A program made the position numbers and the translations under genes. The notes under the pieces are model-generated. The model did not search any database. It was not told where the DNA came from and was given only the letters and a program-made list of their open reading frames with translations. A stretch of DNA of 64,000 nucleotides from an uncultured Olsenella sp. Its GTDB lineage: Bacteria > Actinomycetota > Coriobacteriia > Coriobacteriales > Atopobiaceae. The stretch spans positions 124,001 through 188,000 of the forward strand of contig CAKUIF010000003.1 of assembly GCA_934660915.1 (NCBI GenBank), read 5' to 3'. Numbering within the stretch: the stretch's first letter is position 1; each line of letters begins with the position of its first letter. Below are positions 16,322 through 24,846 of this stretch, piece by piece.

Positions 16322-17959
16322 ATGGCAAAGAAGGGCCTCGCCTTAACCAGACGGTCGTTTCTTGCGGGCACGGGCATCGCGGGCGCGCTCGCGCTCTCGG
16401 CGTGCTCGAACACGGGCGACGCCGGCGACGCCGCCTCCGGCACGGGGGTCGACCCCTCGCGCCAGGTGACCATCGCCATGAGCACTACCAACGAGCCCGA
16501 CGCTGGCTTCGACCCGTGCGTGGCCTGGGGCTGCGGCGAGCACGTCCACGAGCCCCTCATCCAGTCCACCCTCATCTACACGACCGAGGAGATGGGCTTC
16601 GAGTGCGACCTCGCGACGTCCTACGAGTGCTCCGACGATAAGCTCACCTGGACCTTCAAGTTGCGCGACGACGCCAAGTTCTCCGACGGCGAGCCCGTGC
16701 GCGCCTCCGACGCCGCCTTCACGCTGAATACGATCCGCGGCTCGAAGAACGCGCAGGCCGACCTCTCCATGGTCGAGGACGCCTCCGCGCCCGACGACGC
16801 CACGCTGGTCGTCAAGCTCTCCAAGCCCTACAACGCGCTTCTGTACACCCTTGCCGTCGTGGGCATCGTGCCCGAGCACGCATACGGCCCCGATTACGGC
16901 CAAAAGCCCATCGGCTCCGGGCGCTACGTGCTCACCCAGTGGGACCGCGGTCAGCAGGTCATCCTCGATGCGAGCCCCTCCTACTACGGCGAGAAGCCCC
17001 AGATCGAGCGCGTGGTCGTCGTGTTCATGGAGGAGGACGCGGCCCTCGCGGCGGCGAAGTCCGGCCAGGTGGACATGGCCTACACCTCGGCGACCCTTGC
17101 CGACCAGCAGGTAGAGGGTTACACGCTGGAGTCCTACGACACCGTCGACTCGCGCGGCGTGCAGCTTCCCGTCGTGCCCTCGGGCACCGAGCGCGAGGAC
17201 GGCCCCAACACGTATCCCGCCGGCAACGACGTCACCTGCAACCTCGAGGTCCGGCAGGCAGTGAACCTCGCAGTCGACCGCCAGGCGATCATCGACGACG
17301 TGCTGGGCGGCCACGGGTCGGTGGCCTACAGCATCGGCGACGGCCTTCCGTGGGCGAGCGAGGACATGCGCTGCGACTATGCGCCCGACCGCGCCCGCGC
17401 GCTGCTCGAGGGTGCCGGCTGGAAGCTCGGTGACGACGGGGTCTACGCGCGCGACGGCCTTGCCTGCGCCTTCGACCTCTACTATGCCACGGGCGACTCG
17501 GTCCGCCAGGCCATGGCGTACGCGCTCGCCGACCAGCTCGGCCAGGTGGGCATCCGCGTGACGCCCCGAAGCGGCAGCTGGGACGACCTGTATCCCCATG
17601 AGTTCAGCGACCCCATCATGTGGGGCTGGGGCTCGAACTCGCCTTCCGACGTCTACGAGCTCAACAGCTCCAAGGGCACCATGAACTACGCCTGCTACGA
17701 GAACGACCAGGTGGACGCGTATCTCGACGAGGCGTTGGCCGCCGACACTGTCGAGGACTCCTGGCCCCTGTGGCAGAAGGCCGAGTGGGACGGGCAGGCG
17801 GGCGTGGCCCCGCAGGGCGACGCGACCTGGCTGTGGCTCGCCAACGTGAGCCACCTGTACTGGAAGCGAGAAGGGCTCAAGGTCGCCCGCCAGAAGCTCC
17901 AGCCGCACGGCCACGGCTGGTCGATCCTGAATAACGTCGACCGTTGGAGCTGGGAGTAG
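16322..17959 (+). CDS. Nickel/peptide-type ABC importer, substrate-binding lipoprotein
   Basis: 545 residues of the SBP_bac_5 (NikA/DppA) family. The N-terminus has a twin-arginine motif (TRRSFLAG, R10-R11) and a lipobox ending at C28 (ALSACS), so it is probably Tat-exported and lipid-anchored. Conserved family segments include LTWTFKLRDDAKFSDGEPV and PIGSGRYVL. It is the first of five co-directional importer genes and is divergent from larE. Because the Lar cofactor needs nickel, I infer nickel or a nickel chelate as substrate; a peptide importer cannot be excluded by sequence alone. The start has GAAAGGACG upstream. Confidence 0.85.
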   Translation: MAKKGLALTRRSFLAGTGIAGALALSACSNTGDAGDAASGTGVDPSRQVTIAMSTTNEPDAGFDPCVAWGCGEHVHEPLIQSTLIYTTEEMGFECDLATSYECSDDKLTWTFKLRDDAKFSDGEPVRASDAAFTLNTIRGSKNAQADLSMVEDASAPDDATLVVKLSKPYNALLYTLAVVGIVPEHAYGPDYGQKPIGSGRYVLTQWDRGQQVILDASPSYYGEKPQIERVVVVFMEEDAALAAAKSGQVDMAYTSATLADQQVEGYTLESYDTVDSRGVQLPVVPSGTEREDGPNTYPAGNDVTCNLEVRQAVNLAVDRQAIIDDVLGGHGSVAYSIGDGLPWASEDMRCDYAPDRARALLEGAGWKLGDDGVYARDGLACAFDLYYATGDSVRQAMAYALADQLGQVGIRVTPRSGSWDDLYPHEFSDPIMWGWGSNSPSDVYELNSSKGTMNYACYENDQVDAYLDEALAADTVEDSWPLWQKAEWDGQAGVAPQGDATWLWLANVSHLYWKREGLKVARQKLQPHGHGWSILNNVDRWSWE

Positions 17960-17960
17960 C

Positions 17961-18995
17961 GTGAGCGCTTTCGCCCACATGCGTCCGTCCGTCCCGGGCG
18001 CCCGACGCCTGCCGCGCTGGGCGGGCCAGGCGGCGCGTCTCGTCTTGCTGCTCATTGCCACGAGCATGGCGACGTTTGCCCTGGTGGCCGCCTCGCCGAT
18101 AGATCCGGTGCGAGCCAACCTCGGCCAGGCCGCCTACGCGCAGATGAGCGAGGCACAGCGCGCCCAGCTCGCCGAGTACTGGGGCGCGACGACGCCGCTT
18201 CCCGAGCGCTATGCGCACTGGGCCTCCTCGGCGCTTCGCGGGGACTTCGGGCAGAGCCTGCGCTTCGGGCGCCCGGTCGCGGAGGTCGTGGGCGAGCGCT
18301 TCGCGAACTCGGCGGCCCTCATGGCGTCCGCCTGGCTGCTCGCGGGTGTCCTCGGCCTCGCGCTCGGGGTGCTCGCCGGCTCGCGGCGGGGGAGCCGTGC
18401 CGACCGGGCGATCTGCTGTGTGTGCTACGCGCTCTCGTCCATGCCGTCGTTTTGGCTCGGGCTCGTGGCGCTCATGGTCTTCTCGGTGTGGCTCGGGTGG
18501 TTCCCCCTGGGCTTCTCGGTGCCCATAGGCGTGGACGCCGCGCAGGTTTCCTGGGCCCAGAAGCTGCACCACCTCGTGCTCCCCGCGATCGTCCTCGGAA
18601 TTGCCAACGCGCCGAGCATCGCGCTCCACACGCGCCAAAAGACGATCGACGTCCTAGGCAGCGAGTACGCGCGCTTCGCGCGAAGCCGCGGCGAGAAGGG
18701 CATGCAGGTGCTTCTGCGCCATGGCCTGCGCAATCTCGTGCTCCCCGCCATCACCATCGAGTGCGCCTCGGTGGGCGAGGTCTTCGGCGGGTCGGTGCTC
18801 GTGGAGCAGGTCTTCTCGTACCCGGGGCTCGGCCAGGCGGCCGTGACGGCCGGGCTCGGCGGCGACGCCCCGCTCCTCGTGGCGATCGCGCTCGTCTCGG
18901 CTTGCGTCGTCTTTGCGGGCAACGCGTGCGCAGACGTGCTCTATGCCCTCATCGACCCGAGGATCCGCGAGGGAAGGGGGCCGCGCGATGCGTGA
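17961..18995 (+). CDS. Nickel/peptide-type ABC importer permease (NikB/DppB-like)
   Basis: 344 residues from a GTG one base after the lipoprotein stop; an ATG at 17979 is an alternative. It has the DppB-type N-terminus (TM1 about 25-45, then a periplasmic loop with PIDPVRANLG and DFGQSLRFG), five more TM segments and the permease EAA-like loop (IDVLGSEYARFARSRGEKGMQ). It ends in DPRIREG, normal for the family. The gene overlaps the next permease by 8 bases. It forms the membrane channel together with that permease. No damage visible. Confidence 0.88.
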   Translation: MSAFAHMRPSVPGARRLPRWAGQAARLVLLLIATSMATFALVAASPIDPVRANLGQAAYAQMSEAQRAQLAEYWGATTPLPERYAHWASSALRGDFGQSLRFGRPVAEVVGERFANSAALMASAWLLAGVLGLALGVLAGSRRGSRADRAICCVCYALSSMPSFWLGLVALMVFSVWLGWFPLGFSVPIGVDAAQVSWAQKLHHLVLPAIVLGIANAPSIALHTRQKTIDVLGSEYARFARSRGEKGMQVLLRHGLRNLVLPAITIECASVGEVFGGSVLVEQVFSYPGLGQAAVTAGLGGDAPLLVAIALVSACVVFAGNACADVLYALIDPRIREGRGPRDA

Positions 18996-19905
18996 GTTTG
19001 ACGCCTCGATGAGCGCTGCCGCGGTTTCCGCGGAATCTTGCGAAGGCCAGCGTCCTTCTTTACTCCTTCATGCTGCCGAGGTGGCGCCCGGGGGCAACCG
19101 TAGGAGGACGGCCGCGTGCCTGGTCGCCGCCTGCGCGCTGCTCCTCCTCGTTGTCGTGTGCGGGAGCATCCTGCGCCCGCAGGCCACATCGACCGACTTT
19201 GCCCAAAAGAACCTGGCGCCGTGCCTCGCCCATCTGTTCGGGACCGATTGGATGGGGCGCGATATGCTCGCCCGCACGGTCGCGGGTCTCTCGACCTCGG
19301 TTTGGGTGGGCCTTGCCGCTTCGGTCTGCTCGGGGGCGATCGCGCTTGTGCTCGCGCTCGTCTCGGCACTCGGCGGACGGGCGGCGGACGCCGTCGTGGG
19401 CTGGCTCGTCGACCTGGTGATGGGCGTGCCCCATATGGTGCTGCTCATCCTCGTGAGCTACGCCCTCGGCCGTGGTTTCTGGGGCGTGACGCTGGCGGTT
19501 GCCCTCACGCACTGGGGAAGCCTCGCCCGCGTTCTTCGCGCCGAGGCCATCCAGATTCGCAACCAGCCCTTTCTGCGGCTCGCGCAGGCGGCGGGTGCCT
19601 CGCGGGTGCGAATCGCCCTCGCTCATGTGGTCCCCGCGATCCTGCCCCAGCTCATCGTGGGTCTCGTCGTCGCCTTTCCGCACGCGATCCTCCACGAGGC
19701 GTCGATCACCTTCCTCGGCTTTGGCCTCGGCGCGGATGAGCCGGCCATCGGGGTGATCCTTTCCGAGGCGATGAAGTACCTATCGATGGGCTACTGGTGG
19801 CTCGCGGTGCTCCCGGGCCTCGCGCTCGTGGCCGTGGTGCTCGTCTTCGATAGGCTCGGTTCTTCTTTGCGCGACTTGGTCGCGCCCGACTCGGCGCAGG
19901 CGTAG
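18988..19905 (+). CDS. Nickel/peptide-type ABC importer permease (NikC/DppC-like)
   Basis: 305 residues from the ATG at 18988, which overlaps the previous gene by 8 bases. Characteristic DppC/NikC features: a long cytoplasmic N-terminus, TM1, the HLFGTDWMGRDMLARTVAG motif, and the EAA loop (EAIQIRNQPFLRLAQAAGAS), followed by FPHAILHEASITFLGFGL. It pairs with the preceding permease. In-frame codons upstream inside the previous gene lack a ribosome site and were rejected as starts. Confidence 0.88.
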   Translation: MREFDASMSAAAVSAESCEGQRPSLLLHAAEVAPGGNRRRTAACLVAACALLLLVVVCGSILRPQATSTDFAQKNLAPCLAHLFGTDWMGRDMLARTVAGLSTSVWVGLAASVCSGAIALVLALVSALGGRAADAVVGWLVDLVMGVPHMVLLILVSYALGRGFWGVTLAVALTHWGSLARVLRAEAIQIRNQPFLRLAQAAGASRVRIALAHVVPAILPQLIVGLVVAFPHAILHEASITFLGFGLGADEPAIGVILSEAMKYLSMGYWWLAVLPGLALVAVVLVFDRLGSSLRDLVAPDSAQA

Positions 19906-19914
19906 GGGGTGGCT

Positions 19915-20904
19915 ATGGAAATCAGATTGACGAGGGATGTAGCGGCGCCGATGCCGCGCGATCCCGAGCACGTGACCGCCTCAGCCGCCCCGCACCTGGA
20001 TGGCGAGACCCACCATCACCATAGCCACGGTGCGGCGTCGCGCCACTTGGGCGGCCATCACCTCCTGAGCGTCGAGGGCCTGAGCGTCTCCTTTACCATG
20101 TACGACCCGAATGCTCCTTTCTGGCGCGCTGGGCGCGTGCGCAGCGAGGTTCTGCACGACCTCTCGCTCAGCGTGCATGTGGGCGAGGTCTTGGCCGTGG
20201 TGGGGGCGAGCGGCTCCGGCAAGACCGTGCTCGCCGACGCGCTCATGGGCCGCTGGGACCAGAACATGGAGGTCCGCGGCCGCATCTGGTTCGACGGTGC
20301 CCAGAAGGACGCCGACTCGCTGCGCGCGCTCGCGGGCCACGGGATCTCGCTTGTGCCCCAGGGCGTGGGCAACCTCGACCCGCTCATGCGCGTGGGTGAG
20401 CAGGTGCGCGGTGCCGCCCGCGGCGCCACGGGGGAGGCTCGCCGAGCCGACGCCGAGCGCCGCGCCGCCCGGCAGCGCGAGCTTTTCTTGGCCTATGGGC
20501 TAGATCCCCAGGTGGAGCGGATGTATCCCCATGAGCTCTCCGGGGGCATGGCGCGCCGGGTGCTCCTCATGTGCGCCCTCATGGACGAGCCGAGGCTCAT
20601 CATCGCTGACGAGCCGACGCCGGGCCTCGACCTCGACCTGGCGGCGCATGCCCTCGACGACCTGCGCGGCTTTGCCGACGCGGGCGGCGGCGTGCTCCTG
20701 ATCACGCACGACATCGAGCTTGCCCTGCGCGTGGCGGACCGCGTGGCGGTGTTTAGCGACGGCACCATCGTCGAGGAGACGGGGGTCGAGAGCTTCTCTT
20801 CGGCAGGCACGCTGCGCCACCCGTTCTCGAGGGCGCTTTGGCGCGCGATGCCGGGGCACGAGTTCGCCGTCGCCGCGGGCGCGGCGGGGGAGGGGGTTAA
20901 ATGA
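19915..20904 (+). CDS. Nickel/peptide-type ABC importer ATPase 1 (NikD-like) with His-rich N-terminus
   Basis: 329 residues from the ATG at 19915 (GGGGG 5 bases upstream; a GTG at 19909 is possible). Walker A GASGSGKT, signature LSGGM, Walker B LIIADEP and the H-loop ITHD are intact. The unusual part is residues 27-49, which hold ten histidines in 23 residues, including HHHH, ahead of the ATPase fold. This is not standard in the family and suggests a nickel-sensing or nickel-storing segment, echoing the His-rich stretch of LarC. The C-terminal oligopeptide-type extension is short. Confidence 0.87.
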   Translation: MEIRLTRDVAAPMPRDPEHVTASAAPHLDGETHHHHSHGAASRHLGGHHLLSVEGLSVSFTMYDPNAPFWRAGRVRSEVLHDLSLSVHVGEVLAVVGASGSGKTVLADALMGRWDQNMEVRGRIWFDGAQKDADSLRALAGHGISLVPQGVGNLDPLMRVGEQVRGAARGATGEARRADAERRAARQRELFLAYGLDPQVERMYPHELSGGMARRVLLMCALMDEPRLIIADEPTPGLDLDLAAHALDDLRGFADAGGGVLLITHDIELALRVADRVAVFSDGTIVEETGVESFSSAGTLRHPFSRALWRAMPGHEFAVAAGAAGEGVK

Positions 20905-21536
20905 GCCTTCAGGCGCAAGGGCTGAGCTTTGCCTATCCATGCGGGCGGGAGCTGTTCTCCGGCCTCGACCTTACGGTGAATCCCGGTGAGCGCGTGGCCA
21001 TCTTGGGCCCTTCCGGCACCGGAAAGACGACGCTCTGCCGGTTGCTCTCCGGGTTTTTGCCGCCGGCGGCGGGCAAGGTCCTCGTGGACGGCGGCCAGCT
21101 CGTTCCCGTGGTGCGCCTTCGCGGCAACGCGAGCCCGGTCCAGCTCCTTTGGCAGCACCCCGAGCAGGCGTTCGACCCCAGGATGCGCTTGGGAAGGAGC
21201 CTCTCTGAGGTCTCCTGCGCAGACGAGCAACTCCTGGATGAGCTCCTGTCCGCCTTCCGTGCGCGTCAAGCGTGGCTCACGCGCCGGCCGAACGAGCTGT
21301 CCGGCGGCGAGCTCATGCGTCTGGCGATGGTCCGCGCGCTCGCGTGCCGGCCTCGCTACCTCATCGCCGACGAGTCCACCGCCATGCTCGACGCCGTGAC
21401 GCAGGCCGAGCTTTGGCACGTGCTCATGGACTTGCAGGAGCGCGACGGCTGGGGCCTTGCCCTCGTCTCGCACTCGCCGGCGCTCGTCACCCGCGTGGCC
21501 ACGCGCACCTTCTTGTTGGCAGACGCCGGCAAGTAA
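20901..21536 (+). CDS. Nickel/peptide-type ABC importer ATPase 2 (NikE-like)
   Basis: 211 residues, short for the family but complete: Walker A GPSGTGKTT, Q-loop LLWQHPEQAFDP, signature LSGGE, Walker B LIADES and H-loop VSHS. Its ATG overlaps the previous stop (ATGA, 20901-20904), so the two ATPases are translationally coupled. Walker B ends in Ser rather than Pro after the catalytic Glu, which is tolerated in NikE-like proteins. It is the last gene of the importer operon. Confidence 0.87.
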   Translation: MSLQAQGLSFAYPCGRELFSGLDLTVNPGERVAILGPSGTGKTTLCRLLSGFLPPAAGKVLVDGGQLVPVVRLRGNASPVQLLWQHPEQAFDPRMRLGRSLSEVSCADEQLLDELLSAFRARQAWLTRRPNELSGGELMRLAMVRALACRPRYLIADESTAMLDAVTQAELWHVLMDLQERDGWGLALVSHSPALVTRVATRTFLLADAGK

Positions 21537-21556
21537 TAACCCGATCCCATCCGCAC

Positions 21557-21591
21557 GAAAAAAGGCCGCCGCCCGTAAGGGCGACGGCCTC
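21557..21591 (-). terminator. Terminator between convergent nickel importer and GGGtGRT genes
   Basis: An 11-bp stem with one mismatch (GGCCGCCGCCC and GGGCGACGGCC, loop GTAA) at about 21564-21589. On the minus strand it is followed by a run of T (the plus-strand A tract at 21558-21563), so it ends the GGGtGRT transcript; it may also stop the importer transcript. Confidence 0.75.
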
Positions 21592-21622
21592 GCAATCCTT
21601 AATTCGCGGATGCGAAGAAGGA

Positions 21623-22627
21623 CTAGGCGTTCAGAGCGGCGTTAACGGCAACGGCGCAGGCGACGGTGGCGCCGACCATCGGGTTGTTGCCCATGCCGAT
21701 GAGGCCCATCATGTCGACGTGCGCGGGCACCGAGGAGGAGCCGGCGAACTGGGCGTCGGAGTGCATGCGGCCCATGGTGTCGGTCATGCCGTAGGAGGCG
21801 GGGCCGGCGCCCATGTTGTCCGGGTGCAGGGTACGGCCGGTGCCGCCGCCGGAAGCGACGGAGAAGTACTTCTTGCCGGCCTCGAGGCGCTCCTTCTTGT
21901 AGGTGCCAGCAACGGGGTGCTGGAAGCGCGTCGGGTTGGTGGAGTTGCCGGTGATCGAGATGTCGACGTTCTCGTGCCACATGATGGCAACGCCCTCGCG
22001 GACGTCATCGGCGCCGTAGCAGTTGACGGCGGCGCGGGGACCATCGGAGTAGGGGATAGTCTCGACGACCTTGAGCTCGCCCGTGAAGTAGTCGAACTGG
22101 GTCTTCACGTAGGTGAAGCCGTTGATGCGGGCGATGATCTGGGCGGCGTCCTTGCCGAGGCCGTTCAGGATGACGCGCAGCGGCTTCTGGCGGGCCTTGT
22201 TGGCGTTGAGGGCCAGGCCGATGGCGCCCTCGGCGGCGGCGAAGGACTCGTGGCCGGCGAGGAAGGCGAAGCACTCGGTGTCGTCGGAGAGCAGCATGGC
22301 GCCGAGGTTGCCGTGGCCGAGGCCGACCTTGCGGTCCTCAGCGACGGAGCCGGGGACGGTGAAGGCCTGGATGCCCTCGCCGATGACGGCGGCAGCCTCA
22401 GAGGCGGTCTTGACGCCGCGCTTGATGGCGAGCGCGCAGCCGAGGGTGTAGGCCCACTCGGCGTTCTGGAACGCGATGGACTGGGTGTCGTGGACGATCT
22501 CGCGGGGGTTGAAGCCCTTGTCGGTGCAGAGCTTCAGGGCATCCTCGAGGGAGGCGATGCCGTTGTCGGCGAGGCACTTGTTGATCTTCTCGACGCGGCG
22601 CTCGTAGCCTTCGAAAGTAACAGCCAT
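21623..22627 (-). CDS. GGGtGRT protein
   Basis: 334 residues of the conserved GGGtGRT family, named for a motif that reads SGGGTGRTLHPDNMG here near residue 265. The function is not established. The protein is soluble, and its start follows AGGGAGGGATATAACC. It lies 18 bases downstream of a NifU-like scaffold gene on the same strand. The two families co-occur in anaerobic Firmicutes and Actinobacteria, which suggests an iron-sulfur or redox role. Family assignment is secure; function is open. Confidence 0.85.
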   Translation of the reverse strand: MAVTFEGYERRVEKINKCLADNGIASLEDALKLCTDKGFNPREIVHDTQSIAFQNAEWAYTLGCALAIKRGVKTASEAAAVIGEGIQAFTVPGSVAEDRKVGLGHGNLGAMLLSDDTECFAFLAGHESFAAAEGAIGLALNANKARQKPLRVILNGLGKDAAQIIARINGFTYVKTQFDYFTGELKVVETIPYSDGPRAAVNCYGADDVREGVAIMWHENVDISITGNSTNPTRFQHPVAGTYKKERLEAGKKYFSVASGGGTGRTLHPDNMGAGPASYGMTDTMGRMHSDAQFAGSSSVPAHVDMMGLIGMGNNPMVGATVACAVAVNAALNA

Positions 22628-22645
22628 GGTTATATCCCTCCCTTT

Positions 22646-23380
22646 CTACTCGTGAACGGGGAACGTGCTGGCGACGGAGTGGGTCTCCTCGTCGGTACGC
22701 GGATCGATGTACTTGGCGGCGTTGTCCCACTGGCCGTAGTGGCCCATGGCGCCCTGGATGGCCTCCTCGGGGGCCTTGCCGGCCTTGAGGGCATCGGTGA
22801 ACTTGCCGAGGTTGAAGAACTCGAACGCGATGATCTCGTTGTTGTCGTTCAGAGCCATGCGGGTGACGTAGCCCTGGGCGAGCTCGAGGTAGCGGGCGCC
22901 CTTGGCCTTGGTGCCGAACATGGTGCCGACCTGGGAGCGCAGGCCCTTGCCGAGGTCGTCAAGGGAGGCGCCGACGGGCAGGCCGCCCTCGGAGAACGCG
23001 GTCTGGGTGCGGCCGTAGACGATCTGGAGGAAGATCTCGCGCATGGCGACGTTGATGGCGTCGCAGACGAGGTCGGTGTTCAGGGCCTCGAGGATGGTCT
23101 TGCCGGGAAGGATCTCGGCGGCCATGGCGGCGGAGTGGGTCATGCCCGAGCAGCCGATGGTCTCGACGAGGGCCTCCTCGATGACGCCCTCCTTGACGTT
23201 AAGCGTAAGCTTGCAGGCACCCTGCTGCGGGGCGCACCAGCCCACACCGTGCGTGAGGCCGGAGATGTCGGAGATCTCCTTGGCCTGGACCCACTTACCC
23301 TCCTCGGGGATGGGTGCGGGGCCGTGATACGCGCCCTTGGTAACAGGGCACATATTCTCGACTTCAGCGGAATACTGCAT
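22646..23380 (-). CDS. NifU-like iron-sulfur cluster scaffold protein (GGGtGRT partner)
   Basis: 244 residues from the ATG at 23380 (GAGAGGAG upstream); the longer frame to 23425 has no ribosome site. It contains the NifU-N/IscU-like pattern with spaced cysteines (GWCAPQQGAC, ETIGCSGMTHS and LVCDAINVAM), the family's likely cluster ligands. It begins MQYSAEVENMCPVTKGAYHG. It is predicted to hold or transfer an Fe-S cluster in the cytoplasm. It precedes the GGGtGRT gene, with which it probably works. It is longer than housekeeping IscU/SufU (about 130-150), a feature of this subfamily. Confidence 0.82.
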   Translation of the reverse strand: MQYSAEVENMCPVTKGAYHGPAPIPEEGKWVQAKEISDISGLTHGVGWCAPQQGACKLTLNVKEGVIEEALVETIGCSGMTHSAAMAAEILPGKTILEALNTDLVCDAINVAMREIFLQIVYGRTQTAFSEGGLPVGASLDDLGKGLRSQVGTMFGTKAKGARYLELAQGYVTRMALNDNNEIIAFEFFNLGKFTDALKAGKAPEEAIQGAMGHYGQWDNAAKYIDPRTDEETHSVASTFPVHE

Positions 23381-23553
23381 GTAATGCTCCTCTCCGTAAA
23401 ATCCCGCGCGGGCCCATGCGCCCACGCGAACCTACCGGCCCCCTCAGGCCGGTCAGAGCTTGCGGTCTGGCCGAAGATGGCCAATCCTCCGATTAGTTTA
23501 CGGCAGATTTCGCCAAAATGTGACGTTCAGGGGCAAAAACTTGCCGTCTGCCG

Positions 23554-23566
23554 TATAATCGCTGGC
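23554..23566 (+). promoter_or_regulatory. -10 element immediately before a probable leaderless start
   Basis: A consensus TATAAT lies at 23554-23559, only 7 bases before the GTG at 23567, with no Shine-Dalgarno sequence between. The predicted transcription start coincides with the first base of the start codon, which implies a leaderless mRNA. Confidence 0.6.
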
Positions 23567-24535
23567 GTGATTAACGAGAAGGACATACCAGTCGGAGTTT
23601 GGAAGCTCGCCCTTGCCGGCGCGGCCGCGATCTGGGGCGGCTCGTTCGTCGTCATCAAGGGTGCGCTTGACGTTTTGCCTCCCTGCTGGCTCATGTTCGT
23701 CAGGTTCTTCTTTGCCGCCCTCATCGTGGGCGCGCTGTTCTGGAAGCGGGTTCGCCCGCACATGGACGCGAGCCATCTGCGCGCCGGCGCCGTGCTGGGG
23801 CTTCTTTCCGGCACTGCCTTCGTGATCCAGAACATCGGCCTCACCGACACCACTCCCGGGCGCAACGCCTTTCTCACCGCCACCTACTGCGTGATGGTCC
23901 CCTTCGTCAACTGGCTCGTGGCCCGCAAGCGCCCGGGCGCGACGAACCTCGTGGCCGCGGCCTTGGGCATCCTCGGCGTTGGCCTGCTCTCGCTCGGAGA
24001 CGACCTCTCGATCGGCCTTGGCTGGGGAGACCTCCTCACCCTCGTGTCCGCCGTGCTCTTCGCGTTCCACATCGTCGCGGTCGCGCGCTTCTCTGCGTCC
24101 GGCCACGACGTCATGGCCATGACGGTCGTGCAGCTCGCCGTGAGCTCAGCCGTCTCGCTCGTCGCCGCAGCTCTGTTCGACGGCGCGGTCGACTTCGTCG
24201 TCTTCCTCAATCCGAGCCTGTGGGCCGCGCTCTTCTACCTCGTGATCCTCTCGTCCGCCGTGTGCATGGTCGTGCAGAACCTGGGCCAGGCCCACGTGCC
24301 CCCCGCGCCCGCGTCGCTGATCCTCTCGCTCGAGAGCGTCTTTGCCGTCATCGCGAGCGTCGTTTTCTATGGCGAGATCGTCACGGCTCGCCTTGCCTGC
24401 GGATTCGCCTGCATCTTCGTCGCCGTCGTGGTGAGCGAGGCCGGCGCGCTCGCGCTCGCGTGGCTCCGCGCGAGGCTCTCCGACGGCGAGACCATTGAGG
24501 GTTCGGCGGCGATCTCCGAGGAGGCAGACGCTTAA
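23567..24535 (+). CDS. EamA/DMT-family transporter
   Basis: 322 residues from the GTG at 23567 (VINEKDIPVGVWKLALAG). It has ten hydrophobic segments arranged as two EamA repeats; repeat 1 opens with AAIWGGSFVVIKGAL and repeat 2 with WGDLLTLVSAVLFAFHIVAVA. Drug/metabolite transporters of this type export amino acids, nucleosides or toxic metabolites; substrate here is unknown. The stop overlaps the next start (TAATG). The -10 element directly precedes the start codon. A longer upstream reading frame is the antisense of the two previous genes and was ignored. Confidence 0.88.
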   Translation: MINEKDIPVGVWKLALAGAAAIWGGSFVVIKGALDVLPPCWLMFVRFFFAALIVGALFWKRVRPHMDASHLRAGAVLGLLSGTAFVIQNIGLTDTTPGRNAFLTATYCVMVPFVNWLVARKRPGATNLVAAALGILGVGLLSLGDDLSIGLGWGDLLTLVSAVLFAFHIVAVARFSASGHDVMAMTVVQLAVSSAVSLVAAALFDGAVDFVVFLNPSLWAALFYLVILSSAVCMVVQNLGQAHVPPAPASLILSLESVFAVIASVVFYGEIVTARLACGFACIFVAVVVSEAGALALAWLRARLSDGETIEGSAAISEEADA

Positions 24536-24846
24536 TGTCGCTTCTCGTGCTGCTGTGCGCCGCCGTCGTCTGTACGGGCGCCGCGCTCGTCATTCCTCGC
24601 CCCAAGAACATCCGCGTGAAGCAGCTGGCCGGTGCGTACTGGGTGGTTTCCGCCGCCGTCTTTATCTATGCCGCCGTGGGCAACGGCGGGGTGGGCGATG
24701 GCATGCTGCTTCACTTCGACAGCCTCGGGAAACACGCCGCCGCCGGTGCCGCCATCGCCGCGTTCGTGCTCTTTGGCTGGGCCGTGTTCTGCCTGTTCAA
24801 GGGCTTCGGAAGGGACCTGGAAAACGATGATCCAAGAGATCGGTGA
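24535..24846 (+). CDS. Small membrane protein of unknown function
   Basis: 103 residues with three hydrophobic segments (about 2-20, 32-50 and 68-90) and a charged C-terminus (KGFGRDLENDDPRDR). I do not recognise a family. Its ATG overlaps the EamA stop by one base, and its last 20 bases overlap nudC, so it is part of the same tightly coupled unit. It may assist the transporter, but that rests on position only. Confidence 0.65.
   Translation: MSLLVLLCAAVVCTGAALVIPRPKNIRVKQLAGAYWVVSAAVFIYAAVGNGGVGDGMLLHFDSLGKHAAAGAAIAAFVLFGWAVFCLFKGFGRDLENDDPRDR

Noticed and set aside
21272..23566. Very long plus-strand frame running into the EamA gene
   Set aside because: It is antisense to the GGGtGRT and NifU-like genes; the true EamA start is the GTG at 23567.
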